Assembly: GCF_014397245.1 (NCBI RefSeq) | Contig: NZ_JACLHY010000005.1 | Location: forward strand, 165,162-229,161 | From: Arenibacter arenosicollis | Lineage (GTDB): Bacteria; Bacteroidota; Bacteroidia; Flavobacteriales; Flavobacteriaceae | Direction: 5' to 3' | Length of the DNA stretch: 64,000 bases | In this document: positions 1 through 9,951 of the stretch, piece after piece | How positions within the stretch are numbered: position 1 is the first letter of the stretch | How the letters are laid out: each line of letters begins with the position of its first letter | Program-made: the position numbers and the translations under genes | The notes under the pieces: model-generated | Told to the model about the DNA's origin: nothing | The model's database searches: none | Seen by the model: the letters and a program-made list of their open reading frames with translations, nothing else

Positions 1-2
1 AT

Positions 3-1313
3 ATGAATATGAAACCGTTTTATATTATTCCATTTATAATTTTAACATTTTTTCTGACTTCTTTTGGCAAAAATATCAAAGCCGATGACAATGACGGAAA
101 ATTTGTCGTTGTATTGGATGCCGGACACGGTGGCCATGACCCTGGCAACCTGGGCAACGGATATTTGGAAAAAAATATAGCATTAAGGATTGTGCTAAAA
201 GTGGGCGAGATTTTGGAGAAGAATCCCAATATTAAGGTTATTTATACCAGAAAGGACGATACGTTTGTTGATCTATACCTCAGGGGGGAAATTGCCAATA
301 AGGCCAATGCTGATTTATTTGTTTCGGTACATTGTGATTCACATAGTTCCGATGCCCATGGAGCAGGTACTTTTGTTTTGGGACTTCACGCCAATAAACA
401 GAACTTTGAAATAGCAAAGAAGGAAAACTCGGTAATTTATCTGGAAGATAATTATGAGAGTAGATATGCGGCATACGACATAAACTCTCCGGAATCTATA
501 ATCGGTCTTACTATAATGCAGGAAGAGTTTTTGGATCAAAGTATTAATCTTGCAAAATTGATGCAGGACAATTTTTCAAACAAGTTAAAGAGAACCGACA
601 GAAAGGTTAAGCAAGCTGGTTTTATTGTGCTTCACCAGACTTTTATGCCCAGTGTTTTGGTGGAAACAGGATTTTTGACCAATAAGGACGAAGGTGCCTA
701 TTTAAATTCGCAAAAAGGGCATAATGAAATGGGTAAGGCCATAGCCGATGCTATTTTAGCCTATAAGGGCGATATGATATCAAGCACCGATCAGCTGGCC
801 CTAAACGATTCCCCAGCTAATTCGGAACCAAAGCGGGAAGAAGCTAAAGAAAAAACAATTGCGAAGGAGGCAGGGGCAAAGGACAAGAAATCTGAACAAC
901 TTGTTTTGGAACAGAAACCGGTCAAGAATATTCCAAAAACCGTACTTGTGGTGAAGAATGAAACAGATAATTCTACCAAGGAGTTGGTTAAGGAGCCCAT
1001 TAAGAAAGAGCAGCCCCCAGTTGTGGAAAAATCGACCAAAAAATCTGAAAATATTATTTTTAAGGTGCAAATTTTTGCTAGCTCTAAAAATATTCCATTG
1101 CATTCTGAGAACTTTAAAGGACTTAATACCCTTTCCAAAGAACCTTATAACAATTTATATCGTTATATGTATGGTAATACGGAATCCCATTTTCAGGCAA
1201 CACTTCTCAAGAGCAATGCCGATGCCAAAGGATATACCACCTCTTATATAGTAGCCTATAAAGATGGGGTACGCATCTCGGAAACGGAGGCTCTTAAATA
1301 CGTATCGGAATAA
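3..1313 (+). CDS. N-acetylmuramoyl-L-alanine amidase (Amidase_3) with SPOR-like C-terminus
   Basis: Periplasmic zinc amidase that cuts the bond between MurNAc and the stem peptide of peptidoglycan. After a hydrophobic signal-type segment (residues 5-22), an Amidase_3 domain carries the expected metal ligands His42 (AGHGG), Glu56 (YLEKN) and His110 (SVHCDSH), with catalytic Glu221 in LVETGFLTN. A Lys/Glu/Pro-rich linker (about 260-345) leads to a C-terminal segment starting FKVQIFAS that resembles a SPOR-type peptidoglycan-binding fold. The length (436 aa) suits Bacteroidota AmiC-like enzymes. Two in-frame ATGs lie at positions 3 and 9; the window edge hides anything upstream. An MlaD-type gene follows 56 bp downstream on the same strand. 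Confidence 0.93.
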   Translation: MNMKPFYIIPFIILTFFLTSFGKNIKADDNDGKFVVVLDAGHGGHDPGNLGNGYLEKNIALRIVLKVGEILEKNPNIKVIYTRKDDTFVDLYLRGEIANKANADLFVSVHCDSHSSDAHGAGTFVLGLHANKQNFEIAKKENSVIYLEDNYESRYAAYDINSPESIIGLTIMQEEFLDQSINLAKLMQDNFSNKLKRTDRKVKQAGFIVLHQTFMPSVLVETGFLTNKDEGAYLNSQKGHNEMGKAIADAILAYKGDMISSTDQLALNDSPANSEPKREEAKEKTIAKEAGAKDKKSEQLVLEQKPVKNIPKTVLVVKNETDNSTKELVKEPIKKEQPPVVEKSTKKSENIIFKVQIFASSKNIPLHSENFKGLNTLSKEPYNNLYRYMYGNTESHFQATLLKSNADAKGYTTSYIVAYKDGVRISETEALKYVSE

Positions 1314-1369
1314 TAGTCACTCTTCTAAAAATTATTTCTAATTTTGTTAGCAACTGAAAATAAAATCTT

Positions 1370-2326
1370 TTGAAAATATCTAGGGAAATAAAAACTGGTA
1401 TTGTAGTCTTAGGGGGTATCCTTTTGTTTATACTTGGTTTTAGTTATTTAAAATCTACACCACTATTCGATAATAGCAAAACCTTCTATGCGGTATACAG
1501 TAATGTTGGAGGATTACAGTCCGGTACACAGGTTACTATAAACGGATTCTCCGTTGGGAAAGTAAATGATATTAGGTTTAATGATGCCTCAGGAAATCTA
1601 TTGGTAACCTTTACTGTTGATAATAGTTTCTCTTTTTCCAAAAATAGTAATGCGGAATTATATGACACAGGAATTATAGGTGGCAAAGGAATCCAGATCA
1701 AACCCGTATTTGATGGGGCCGTAATGGCCAAATCCGGGGACACATTACCATCAAGTTCGAGACCGGGACTTACAGAATTGGTCCAACAACGTTTAACCCC
1801 TTTGCAGGCTAAAGTAGAAGGAGCAGTTACCAATGCCGATTCCTTATTAATGAATGTAAATGATATTTTGGATCCTAAAACAAAAAAGGACCTGAGGGAA
1901 AGTATAGCGGGTCTAAACATATTGGTGAAAAGTTTTCAGGGCAGTGCCAATTCTCTAAATAGTCTTTTGGCGGACAATCAAGATAACCTGAACAAATCCC
2001 TTACCAACTTAAGTGTTATTACAGAGAATTTTAACAAGTTATCCGATACACTTGTCAATGCCGGTTTGGGTGGGACTATAAAAAATTTACAATCCACTAT
2101 GGGCAACATTAATGATATGATGGCCAAAATTGAAGGGGGCGAAGGCTCTTTGGGGAAATTGGTAAATGACAAAGCGTTTTACAACAATCTCACCAATGCC
2201 TCCAGGGAATTGGATTTACTATTACAAGATTTTCGTCTAAATCCAAAACGTTATGTAAATGTTTCAGTTTTTGGTAAAAAGCAAATAGATTACGCCCTTC
2301 CTGAAGAAGACCCGGCCGAAAAATAG
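1370..2326 (+). CDS. MlaD/MCE family lipid-transport protein
   Basis: Membrane-anchored substrate-binding subunit of an Mla-type phospholipid transport system. One N-terminal transmembrane helix (about residues 9-28) is followed by an MCE domain (about 38-115, with VGGLQSGTQVTINGF and VGKV motifs) and a long helical tail. The tail has coiled-coil-like Asn/Leu-rich repeats, and MCE proteins of this form assemble into hexameric rings. The start is a TTG at 1370; no ATG lies close by in frame, and the protein starting there begins at the natural MKISREIKTG anchor. The ATPase and permease partners are not adjacent in this window. It is probably co-transcribed with the Fe-S genes that begin 11 bp after its stop. 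Confidence 0.9.
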   Translation: MKISREIKTGIVVLGGILLFILGFSYLKSTPLFDNSKTFYAVYSNVGGLQSGTQVTINGFSVGKVNDIRFNDASGNLLVTFTVDNSFSFSKNSNAELYDTGIIGGKGIQIKPVFDGAVMAKSGDTLPSSSRPGLTELVQQRLTPLQAKVEGAVTNADSLLMNVNDILDPKTKKDLRESIAGLNILVKSFQGSANSLNSLLADNQDNLNKSLTNLSVITENFNKLSDTLVNAGLGGTIKNLQSTMGNINDMMAKIEGGEGSLGKLVNDKAFYNNLTNASRELDLLLQDFRLNPKRYVNVSVFGKKQIDYALPEEDPAEK

Positions 2327-2337
2327 AGAATTACATT

Positions 2338-3663
2338 ATGGATTATATTCCTAATATTATTTTTGCAATTATACTTTTTGCTGGAATAGGTTTTTTTGCA
2401 AGAAACGTAAAAAAACTATCCAGAAACATTAAACTGGGCAAAGAGGTTGACACCAGCGATAATAAATCGCAACGGTGGAATAATATGTTTAGGATAGCCC
2501 TAGGACAGACAAAAATGGTAGTACGTCCTATTCCTGGAATTCTTCATATCATAGTTTATCTTGGCTTTATCATTATTAATATTGAGGTATTGGAGATTAT
2601 TATCGATGGTCTGTTTGGTACCCATAGGATTTTCTCATTTTTCGGGGGATTCTACAGTTTTTTAATAGGTTCTTTTGAAATTCTTGCCTTATTGGTTATT
2701 ATAGCGGTAGTTATTTTTTGGATTCGCAGGAACGTAATAAAATTGAGGAGATTCTTGAATCCTGAGATGAGCGGTTGGCCAAAAAAGGATGGAAATCTAA
2801 TTCTTTATATAGAATTGGTCCTAATGGTGCTTTTTTTGACAATGAATGCCGCGGATTATCAATTGCAGCAAATGGATGCGGCACATTATACCAAGGCAGG
2901 AGCGTTTCCTGTAAGCCAGTTTATTGCCCCCCTGTTCCAAGAGATGTCCATGTCGGTCATAATAATGATTGAACGATCGGCATGGTGGTTGCACATTGTG
3001 GGTATTCTATTGTTTTTGAATTATCTATATTATTCCAAACATTTACATATTCTGTTGGCTTTTCCGAATACTTATTTTGGGAAGTTGAAGCCAAAAGGAC
3101 AGTTCGAGAATTTGGAAGCGGTGACCAAGGAAGTGAGGTTAATGATGGATCCAAGTGCGGATCCCTTTGCTGCACCGGATGAGAATGCACCTATACCTGA
3201 AAAATTTGGAGCGTCGGATGTTATGGACCTTAAATGGGTGCAATTGTTGAACGCCTATACCTGTACGGAATGTGGGCGGTGTACCAGTGAATGCCCGGCT
3301 AACCTGACCGGTAAAAAATTATCCCCTCGGAAAATTATGATGGATACCAGGGATAGGTTGGAAGAGGTTGGCAAGAATATTGATACCAATAAAGGAGAGT
3401 TTGTGCCAGACGGCAAACAGCTGTTGGGAGATTATATTTCCCATGAGGAGCTTTGGGCATGTACCTCATGTAATGCTTGTGTTGAGGCTTGTCCCGTGAG
3501 TATAGACCCTTTGTCGATCATTATGGACATGCGTCAATATTTGGTAATGGAACAATCTGCAGCACCATCGGATTTGAATAATATGATGGGAAATATAGAA
3601 AATAATGGGGCACCTTGGCCATTCAACCAAATGGATAGGCTTAACTGGTCCAAGGAATCATAA
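2338..3663 (+). CDS. Membrane (Fe-S)-binding oxidoreductase, HdrC/NarI-like
   Basis: Membrane-bound electron-transfer subunit. The N-terminal half has about five hydrophobic helices (residues 4-23, 66-90, 105-130, 150-170, 215-240), in the manner of a respiratory gamma or NarI-like anchor. The C-terminal half carries two classical 4Fe-4S motifs, CTECGRCTSECP from residue 309 and CTSCNACVEACP from residue 375. The next gene, starting 16 bp later, supplies the paired cysteine-rich CCG subunit, so the two likely form one heterodisulfide-reductase- or GlpC-like complex. The electron donor and acceptor cannot be told from the sequence. Confidence 0.9.
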   Translation: MDYIPNIIFAIILFAGIGFFARNVKKLSRNIKLGKEVDTSDNKSQRWNNMFRIALGQTKMVVRPIPGILHIIVYLGFIIINIEVLEIIIDGLFGTHRIFSFFGGFYSFLIGSFEILALLVIIAVVIFWIRRNVIKLRRFLNPEMSGWPKKDGNLILYIELVLMVLFLTMNAADYQLQQMDAAHYTKAGAFPVSQFIAPLFQEMSMSVIIMIERSAWWLHIVGILLFLNYLYYSKHLHILLAFPNTYFGKLKPKGQFENLEAVTKEVRLMMDPSADPFAAPDENAPIPEKFGASDVMDLKWVQLLNAYTCTECGRCTSECPANLTGKKLSPRKIMMDTRDRLEEVGKNIDTNKGEFVPDGKQLLGDYISHEELWACTSCNACVEACPVSIDPLSIIMDMRQYLVMEQSAAPSDLNNMMGNIENNGAPWPFNQMDRLNWSKES

Positions 3664-3679
3664 AGTAATTACCGCTAAA

Positions 3680-4471
3680 ATGGAAAATGAATTGAAAGTG
3701 CCCACAATGGCAGAACTTTTTGCAGCAGGCCAACAACCAGAAGTTTTATTTTGGGTGGGGTGTGCTGGAAGTTTTGATGATAGGGCCAAAAAAATAACGA
3801 AAGCCTTTGTAAAGATTTTGAATAAGGCGAATGTGAGTTTTGCTGTTTTGGGAACCGAAGAGAGCTGTACAGGCGATCCGGCTAAAAGGGCAGGTAATGA
3901 ATTTTTGTTTCAGATGCAGGCAGTTACCAACATAGAGGTTTTAAATGCCTATGAGGTAAAGAAAGTTGTAACGGCTTGTCCCCATTGTTTCAATACCCTA
4001 AAAAATGAATATCCAGGCCTTGGAGGAAATTATGAAGTGGTACATCATACCCAATTCCTTAAACAACTATTGGAAGAAGGGCGAATCAGTGTGGAAGGCG
4101 GACAATTTAAAGGCAAGAAAATTACTTTTCATGACCCGTGTTATTTGGGAAGGGCCAACAATGTGTATGAAGCGCCACGTGATTTGATTCGAAAGTTGGA
4201 TGCCGAGTTGGTAGAAATGAAGAATTGTAAAAAACGCGGTCTGTGTTGTGGTGCCGGAGGTGCACAAATGTTCAAGGAACCGGAAAAAGGAAAGAAGGAT
4301 ATCAATGTGGAACGAACGGAACAGGCCTTGGAAACACAACCGGATATTATAGCTGCAGGCTGTCCTTTTTGTAATACAATGTTGACTGATGGGGTGAAGA
4401 ATAAAGAAAAAGAATCGTCTGTAGCGGTGATGGATATTGCCGAGTTGATCGCTATGGCCGAGGATTTATAA
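3680..4471 (+). CDS. (Fe-S)-binding protein with two cysteine-rich CCG domains
   Basis: Soluble partner of the preceding membrane Fe-S protein, of the HdrB/GlpC/LutA type. Two CCG-type cysteine clusters are visible: one around VGCAGSFDDR, ESCTGDP and ACPHCFN, and the second around FHDPCYLGR, CCGAGGAQMF and AGCPFCN. Such clusters bind special 4Fe-4S centres that handle disulfides or two-electron transfer. I place the start at ATG 3680, 16 bp after the upstream stop, giving 263 aa. The frame stays open back to 3605, but that start would overlap the upstream gene and gives an atypical N-terminus. Confidence 0.9.
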   Translation: MENELKVPTMAELFAAGQQPEVLFWVGCAGSFDDRAKKITKAFVKILNKANVSFAVLGTEESCTGDPAKRAGNEFLFQMQAVTNIEVLNAYEVKKVVTACPHCFNTLKNEYPGLGGNYEVVHHTQFLKQLLEEGRISVEGGQFKGKKITFHDPCYLGRANNVYEAPRDLIRKLDAELVEMKNCKKRGLCCGAGGAQMFKEPEKGKKDINVERTEQALETQPDIIAAGCPFCNTMLTDGVKNKEKESSVAVMDIAELIAMAEDL

Positions 4472-4671
4472 ATTTTTCACAACCAAGATAATTATAGGAT
4501 ACAAGATAATTAAAGGATTAGTGTCAAAATGAAGATTTTGACCTTATCAGAATAAAAATAAATAACCAGACTTTAGAAAAACCAAGATTAAAACCAGGTG
4601 GAATAGAATCAAACGATGAATTAAACCAATTTAGAAAATCAACGTTTGGGTGAACATTAAAAATTTAATAA

Positions 4672-5154
4672 ATGCTCGTAGAATTTAACACATTGCCGGA
4701 TGAATCTAGAGTTTGGATCTTTCAAGCCAGTAGAAGTTTTTCTGAGGAAGAGTTGCAACAACTAAGGAAGGAATTGGATGCCTTTATAGCGGATTGGACC
4801 GCCCATGGAAGCGATTTACGCGCTGGTTATGAAATAAGGTATAACAGGTTTATTGTTCTTGCACTGGACCAATCTCTTAATGCGGCTTCCGGTTGCTCCA
4901 TTGATGCCTCGGTACATTTCATACAGGGGTTGGAGAAGAAATACAATATGGAGCTTTTGGACAAAATGAACGTTTCTTATAAACAGGGCGAATTTGTTGC
5001 TTACAAATCTTTGGTCGACTTCAAAAAAATGGCCAAACAAAAAGCGGTTTCCAAAAATACTATTGTCTTTAACAACTTGGTAACCAACAAGCACGAATAC
5101 CTAAATCATTGGGAAGTGCCGGCAGAGGAAAGTTGGCATGCCCGTTTTATGTAA
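4672..5154 (+). CDS. Conserved small Bacteroidota protein of unknown function
   Basis: A 160-aa soluble protein without signal peptide or membrane helix. It is the type often labelled 'ABC transporter ATPase' in Flavobacteriia, but it has no Walker A, Walker B or ABC signature motif, so I do not accept that name. Visible features are a helical N-terminal region (SEEELQQLRKELDAFI), a central RYNRFIVLALD strand and a hydrophilic C-terminus ending in WHARFM. A 200-bp gap without a recognisable element separates it from the Fe-S genes. Function unknown. Confidence 0.75.
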   Translation: MLVEFNTLPDESRVWIFQASRSFSEEELQQLRKELDAFIADWTAHGSDLRAGYEIRYNRFIVLALDQSLNAASGCSIDASVHFIQGLEKKYNMELLDKMNVSYKQGEFVAYKSLVDFKKMAKQKAVSKNTIVFNNLVTNKHEYLNHWEVPAEESWHARFM

Positions 5155-5245
5155 GACACGCCGGCCGAGAATGCAGCTTAACCCAGGGTATAGGTTGCCT
5201 TTGAACAAGTACAATAATTCAATTAATTGTAAGTTACCATCAAGG

Positions 5246-8170
5246 ATGGATTTTTTTATGCGCATAAATCTCGTAGTCTTAATATTATTTATTTCAATTT
5301 ATACAGTTCAAGGTCAAATAAATCCTTTGGTTACCAAGGATGCTTTGTCACAACAGAGCTGGGTAGATGCTACTTATAATCAAATGTCCTTGGATGAAAG
5401 ATTGGGACAGTTGTTTATGATTATGGTTACCTCTGATCAGGATAAAGCGAGTACGGAAAAAACTAAAAAACTAATTAAGGAACATCATATTGGCGGGGTT
5501 ATTTTCTCCACAGGTGGACCTGTACGACAGGCACAACTGACAAATGATTTTCAAAGAAATTCCAAGGTTCCCCTGATGATCGGCATGGACGCCGAGTGGG
5601 GTCTGGCTATGAGATTGGATTCTACCTATGCATTCCCTTGGAATATGACCTTAGGGGCTATAAAGGATAATGCCATAGTAGAAAAAGTAGGAAATCAAAT
5701 AGGCAAGCATGCCAATAGATTAGGTGTGCACATTAACTTTGCGCCCGATATAGACATCAATATCAATCCGCAGAATCCAATAATCGGTAATCGTTCTTTT
5801 GGCGAGGACCGTGAAAATGTGGCCCAAAAGGGGATTGCTTTTATGAAGGGAATGGAGAGTGCTGGAGTTTTATCCAGTGGAAAACATTTTCCAGGGCATG
5901 GCGATACTGCTGTAGATTCCCATAAAGCGCTGCCGGTAATCGATTTTACCAGGGAACGTTTGGATAGTATTGAACTATATCCCTATAAACAATTGATTAA
6001 AGAGGGCTTAAGCAGTGTTATGGTGGCACATTTAAGTGTGCCAAGCCTAGAAATAAAAGAGGGTTATCCATCATCCTTGTCCGAACAGATTATTGGAGAT
6101 GTATTGCAAGAGCAATTAAATTTCAAGGGATTGGTGTTCACAGATGCACTTAATATGAAGGGGGTGTCCAATTTTGCCAAGGAAGGAGAAGTAGAGCTTT
6201 CCGCATTTTTGGCCGGGAATGATATTCTCTTAATGCCCTTGGATGTTGTAAAGGCCAAAGCCAAACTTTTGGAGGCTTATAATAAAGGTAGAATTTCTGA
6301 AAGTAGGCTATCAACTTCCGTTAAGAAGATATTGATGGCAAAATATAAGGTGGGTCTAAATAACTATAAACCTATAGACACTAAAAATCTCTATAAGGAT
6401 TTAAATTCTTTGGAGGATGATGTTATTTACGAGGAGGCTATTGAGAGTGCTATAACAGTCGTAAAGAATGATTTTTCCTTGATGGCGATCAAGAAGTTGG
6501 AAAACAAGAAAATTGCCTATGTCAAGTTCGGGGATGCTGACAGTGACCCATTTTTAAATGAATTGAACAAATATGCTACCGTAACACAAATTAACGGGAA
6601 AGACATAAGCACGCTTAAGCAAAAATTAAGCGATTATAATTTGGTGATCATAGGGTTGCACAAGAGCAATGAAAGTCCTTGGAAACCCTATAAATTTACA
6701 AAAAATGAACTTTCCTGGTTAGGGGAAATCGCCAAGGAGCGTACTTCCAACTTAATCCTTGCCGTATTTGCAAAACCTTATGCCCTGTTGGAGGTGCCGT
6801 CTTTTGACAGTATCGACGCAGTGGTTATAGGATACCAAAATAGTAAAATAGCCCAGGAAAAAACGGCCCAGGTGATTTTTGGGGCCATTCCGGCCAAAGG
6901 TATTTTACCAGTCACCTCCCATCAAGAATTTCCTGTAAATACCTCTATTCCCGTGGAGTCCTTATTGCGTTTGGGATATAGTCTACCCGAAAGGGTGGGT
7001 ATGAGTTCGGCCAAATTGGCTAGAGTGGATGAAATGGTAAAGAATGGTTTGGACTCTTTAATGTTCCCTGGAGCCCAAATTGTTGTAGCCCGAAAAGGAA
7101 AGGTGGTGTATAACAAAGGTTTTGGAAAGCCAACTTATCAATCAGAGGAAAAAATAACGCCCGATCATATTTATGATTTGGCATCCATCACCAAGATCTT
7201 GGCAACCTTGCCCATGGTAATGAAGATGGAAGAGGAGGGTAAAATTGCGCTGGATAATACCTTTGAGGAACTAATACCTGACTACTCCAAATCCGAACTT
7301 AAAAATGTCACTGTCTTAAAGGCTCTTTCACATTATGGCAGATTACCGGCCTGGATTGCCTTTTATATAAACACTTTGGATGATAAAAGAAAGCCATCCC
7401 CTGAGTTTTATAGAAATCAATTATCCAATGGGTTTTCACTCAAGGTGGCCGATCAATTGTACATATCGGATGTTTATAAGGATTCCATCTATAATAGGAT
7501 TGGTAGACAGCACCTTAAATCCAATAGATATCGTTATAGCGATATCGCGTATTATGTAATGAAAAAGTACATAGAGGATACCTACAAAGAGCGCTTGGAC
7601 AGCCTGGCTGAGGAGTTTCTATACAAACCCATTGGAGCTACACATACCGGATTTAATCCATTGGATAAGTTTTTAAAGGGCGATATAGTGCCCTCGGAGG
7701 AAGATAATTATTATCGGTACCAGACCGTACAAGGGTATGTGCATGACATGGGTGCGGCTATGCAGGGTGGAGTAGGTGGTCATGCCGGACTTTTTAGTAA
7801 TGCGAATGATGTAGCTAAAATTATGCAGATGTATCTGCAAAATGGATTCTATGGCGGACAACAGTTTTTAGAGGCCAGAACGGTGAAAAAATTTAATACG
7901 TGCTATTTCTGTGATCAAAATGTGCGACGCGGTATAGGTTTCGACAAACCTGAAGTACATGGTGGGGGACCAGCCTGCAGTTTGGTTTCCAGAAAAAGTT
8001 TTGGGCATAGCGGATTTACAGGAACCTACACTTGGGCCGACCCTGATAAGGATTTGGTCTATGTATTTTTATCCAATAGAACTTACCCCTCGGCTTCCAA
8101 TACCCTTTTAGTTAAATCTGGGTTAAGAACGCGGATACAGAAGGCCATTTATGAAGCCATAATAAATTAA
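5246..8170 (+). CDS. Glycoside hydrolase family 3 (NagZ-type) fused to a beta-lactamase-like serine hydrolase
   Basis: Exported bifunctional protein of about 974 aa, well known in Bacteroidota. A signal peptide (about residues 1-23, ending VQG-Q) is followed by a GH3 domain. Its motif KHFPGHGDTAVDSH (residues 213-226) contains the Asp-His catalytic pair of NagZ-type beta-N-acetylglucosaminidases. The C-terminal third is a class C beta-lactamase/DD-peptidase-like domain with the SxxK motif SITK (Ser647, Lys650), a YSD motif and GHSGF near the end. The likely role is peptidoglycan turnover in the periplasm. ATG 5246 gives a proper signal peptide (ATG 5258 is an alternative). The open frame extends to 5138, but that start overlaps the upstream gene and would bury the signal peptide. 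Confidence 0.93.
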   Translation: MDFFMRINLVVLILFISIYTVQGQINPLVTKDALSQQSWVDATYNQMSLDERLGQLFMIMVTSDQDKASTEKTKKLIKEHHIGGVIFSTGGPVRQAQLTNDFQRNSKVPLMIGMDAEWGLAMRLDSTYAFPWNMTLGAIKDNAIVEKVGNQIGKHANRLGVHINFAPDIDININPQNPIIGNRSFGEDRENVAQKGIAFMKGMESAGVLSSGKHFPGHGDTAVDSHKALPVIDFTRERLDSIELYPYKQLIKEGLSSVMVAHLSVPSLEIKEGYPSSLSEQIIGDVLQEQLNFKGLVFTDALNMKGVSNFAKEGEVELSAFLAGNDILLMPLDVVKAKAKLLEAYNKGRISESRLSTSVKKILMAKYKVGLNNYKPIDTKNLYKDLNSLEDDVIYEEAIESAITVVKNDFSLMAIKKLENKKIAYVKFGDADSDPFLNELNKYATVTQINGKDISTLKQKLSDYNLVIIGLHKSNESPWKPYKFTKNELSWLGEIAKERTSNLILAVFAKPYALLEVPSFDSIDAVVIGYQNSKIAQEKTAQVIFGAIPAKGILPVTSHQEFPVNTSIPVESLLRLGYSLPERVGMSSAKLARVDEMVKNGLDSLMFPGAQIVVARKGKVVYNKGFGKPTYQSEEKITPDHIYDLASITKILATLPMVMKMEEEGKIALDNTFEELIPDYSKSELKNVTVLKALSHYGRLPAWIAFYINTLDDKRKPSPEFYRNQLSNGFSLKVADQLYISDVYKDSIYNRIGRQHLKSNRYRYSDIAYYVMKKYIEDTYKERLDSLAEEFLYKPIGATHTGFNPLDKFLKGDIVPSEEDNYYRYQTVQGYVHDMGAAMQGGVGGHAGLFSNANDVAKIMQMYLQNGFYGGQQFLEARTVKKFNTCYFCDQNVRRGIGFDKPEVHGGGPACSLVSRKSFGHSGFTGTYTWADPDKDLVYVFLSNRTYPSASNTLLVKSGLRTRIQKAIYEAIIN

Positions 8171-8347
8171 ATCCTTAATTTGTAAAAATATAAACAGGGG
8201 CTTATGGGGGGAATTATCATTTTGCTTACAGCATTCTGATATTTTAACCATATTCGTTCGACTAACATTTTTTTGGATACCAAAAATTATGGGACCCGTG
8301 AGGTTTTAATATGTCATACACCTCTAAAATGTAATAAAAATAAACAG

Positions 8348-9496
8348 ATGAAAATAGCTATAGTATGTTATCCTACTTTTGGAGGTAGCGGCGTGGTGGC
8401 GACGGAATTGGGAATTGCTCTGGCCAATAGGGGTCATGAAATACATTTTATAACCTACCGCCAACCTGTGCGTTTGGAGTTGTTGAGCAATAAGATATAC
8501 TTTCATGAAGTACATGTACCGGAATATCCTTTGTTTCACTACCAACCTTATGAGCTGGCCCTTTCCAGTAAATTGGTAGATACTATAAAATTATTCGGCA
8601 TTGAGTTGCTACATGTTCATTATGCCATACCTCATGCCTATGCTGGGTATATGGCCAAGAAGATGTTGGAGGAGGATGGAATTTATATTCCCATGGTTAC
8701 AACCTTACACGGCACGGATATTACTTTGGTGGGCAAGCATCCATTTTATAGACCGGCAGTTAATTTCAGTATTAATCAATCCGATGTTGTTACTTCAGTT
8801 TCTCAAAATTTGAAGGAGAGTACTCTGGAATTGTTCGATATAAAAAAGGATATTGAGGTTATTCCAAATTTTATAGATAAACGGAAATACAGCATGCACT
8901 TTACCGACTGTCAGCGTTCGCTTATGGCATCGGAGGATGAAAAAATTATTACTCACATCAGTAATTTTAGAAAGGTTAAGCGCATTCCTGATGTAATTCA
9001 TATTTTCAATAAGATTCAAAAACAAATACCCGCCAAGTTGATTATGGTAGGGGAGGGACCGGAAAAGGAAGGTGCTGAACGTTTGTGTGAGGAGCTTGGT
9101 TTAACCAATAAGGTAATCTTTTTGGGAAATAGCAATGAAATAGACAGGATACTATGTTTTTCCGATTTGTTTCTGTTGCCATCGGAGACCGAGAGCTTTG
9201 GATTGGCCGCTTTGGAGGCTATGATCAATAGGGTAGCGGTTATTTCCAGTAATACGGGAGGAATTCCCGAAGTCAACAGACAGGGCATAACAGGTTATCT
9301 GAGCGATGTAGGAAATGTAAATGAGATGGCCGAAAATGCACTTAAAATATTAAGTGATGATGAAAACTTGGAAACATTTAAATCCAATGCGGCAAAAGCT
9401 GCCATGGATTTTGATATTTTAAAGGTATTGCCACTTTATGAAGCGATATATGAAAAGGCCTTTTTGGCAAGGCACGAAAGTTTACAGCAGAATTAA
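8348..9496 (+). CDS. bshA: N-acetyl-alpha-D-glucosaminyl L-malate synthase (bacillithiol biosynthesis)
   Basis: GT4-family glycosyltransferase of 382 aa that joins UDP-GlcNAc to L-malate, the first step of bacillithiol synthesis. The N-terminus (KIAIVCYPTFGGSGVVATEL) is highly characteristic of BshA. The GT-B fold shows the EX7E motif in ETESFGLAALEAM and the donor loop in NTGGIPEV. The start at ATG 8348 gives the family-typical N-terminus; an in-frame TTG at 8273 would add 25 atypical residues. It overlaps the next gene by one base (TAATG), suggesting translational coupling. Other bacillithiol genes are not in this window. Confidence 0.93.
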   Translation: MKIAIVCYPTFGGSGVVATELGIALANRGHEIHFITYRQPVRLELLSNKIYFHEVHVPEYPLFHYQPYELALSSKLVDTIKLFGIELLHVHYAIPHAYAGYMAKKMLEEDGIYIPMVTTLHGTDITLVGKHPFYRPAVNFSINQSDVVTSVSQNLKESTLELFDIKKDIEVIPNFIDKRKYSMHFTDCQRSLMASEDEKIITHISNFRKVKRIPDVIHIFNKIQKQIPAKLIMVGEGPEKEGAERLCEELGLTNKVIFLGNSNEIDRILCFSDLFLLPSETESFGLAALEAMINRVAVISSNTGGIPEVNRQGITGYLSDVGNVNEMAENALKILSDDENLETFKSNAAKAAMDFDILKVLPLYEAIYEKAFLARHESLQQN

Positions 9497-9951
9497 TGCG
9501 ATTATTGCTACTTATAATATGTCTATTTGGAACTGCCTGTGTAGGTCAAAAAGCTGTATCTGGTACTATGGACGATAGTTCTGAACAGGATTCAAGGAAT
9601 CTTCAATTAGTGTTGGGGGATAATTATTCAGGGGTTGAACAGCTAGAATTTCAAGTTGTCAGGGACCCTAAGACATTGAAGAATTTATTTCTTCAAATCA
9701 ATAAAACCAGAAAACCAGGACTTCCAATTCCGGAGGTAGATTTTACCGAAGAACTTTTGTTGGTGTATTGTGCAGGAACAGGATTGGGGGAGGGGAGATT
9801 GAAATTGGTCGTTATTGAAGAATCCCCAGAAAAAATAACCATGGGTTTAAAGGAGCGGATCACTACCAAAAAAGAAAACCTTAATGTCGCTACCACACCA
9901 ATTTATATTTATAAGATGCCAGTTACCCATAAAGAAATTAGTTTTCAATAA
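9496..9951 (+). CDS. Small exported protein/lipoprotein, PrcB-like
   Basis: A 151-aa protein with a hydrophobic leader ending in FGTAC (Cys15), which could be a relaxed lipobox or a signal peptidase I site. The rest resembles the PrcB C-terminal fold: a central VDFTEELLLVYCAGTG strand-turn, then alternating strands ending in an IYIYKMP segment. PrcB proteins accompany the PrtP protease of Treponema; here no protease gene is nearby. Its ATG overlaps the bshA stop by one base, so the two are probably coupled. The family match is by eye only. Confidence 0.7.
   Translation: MRLLLLIICLFGTACVGQKAVSGTMDDSSEQDSRNLQLVLGDNYSGVEQLEFQVVRDPKTLKNLFLQINKTRKPGLPIPEVDFTEELLLVYCAGTGLGEGRLKLVVIEESPEKITMGLKERITTKKENLNVATTPIYIYKMPVTHKEISFQ

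Noticed and set aside
791..1138. 115-codon antisense frame within the amidase gene
   Set aside because: It is a shadow of the Lys/Glu-rich linker; the translation is Phe/Ser-rich and matches no family.
4672..5154. Label 'ABC transporter ATPase' for the 160-aa protein
   Set aside because: No Walker A, Walker B or ABC signature can be seen, so the name is not supported.
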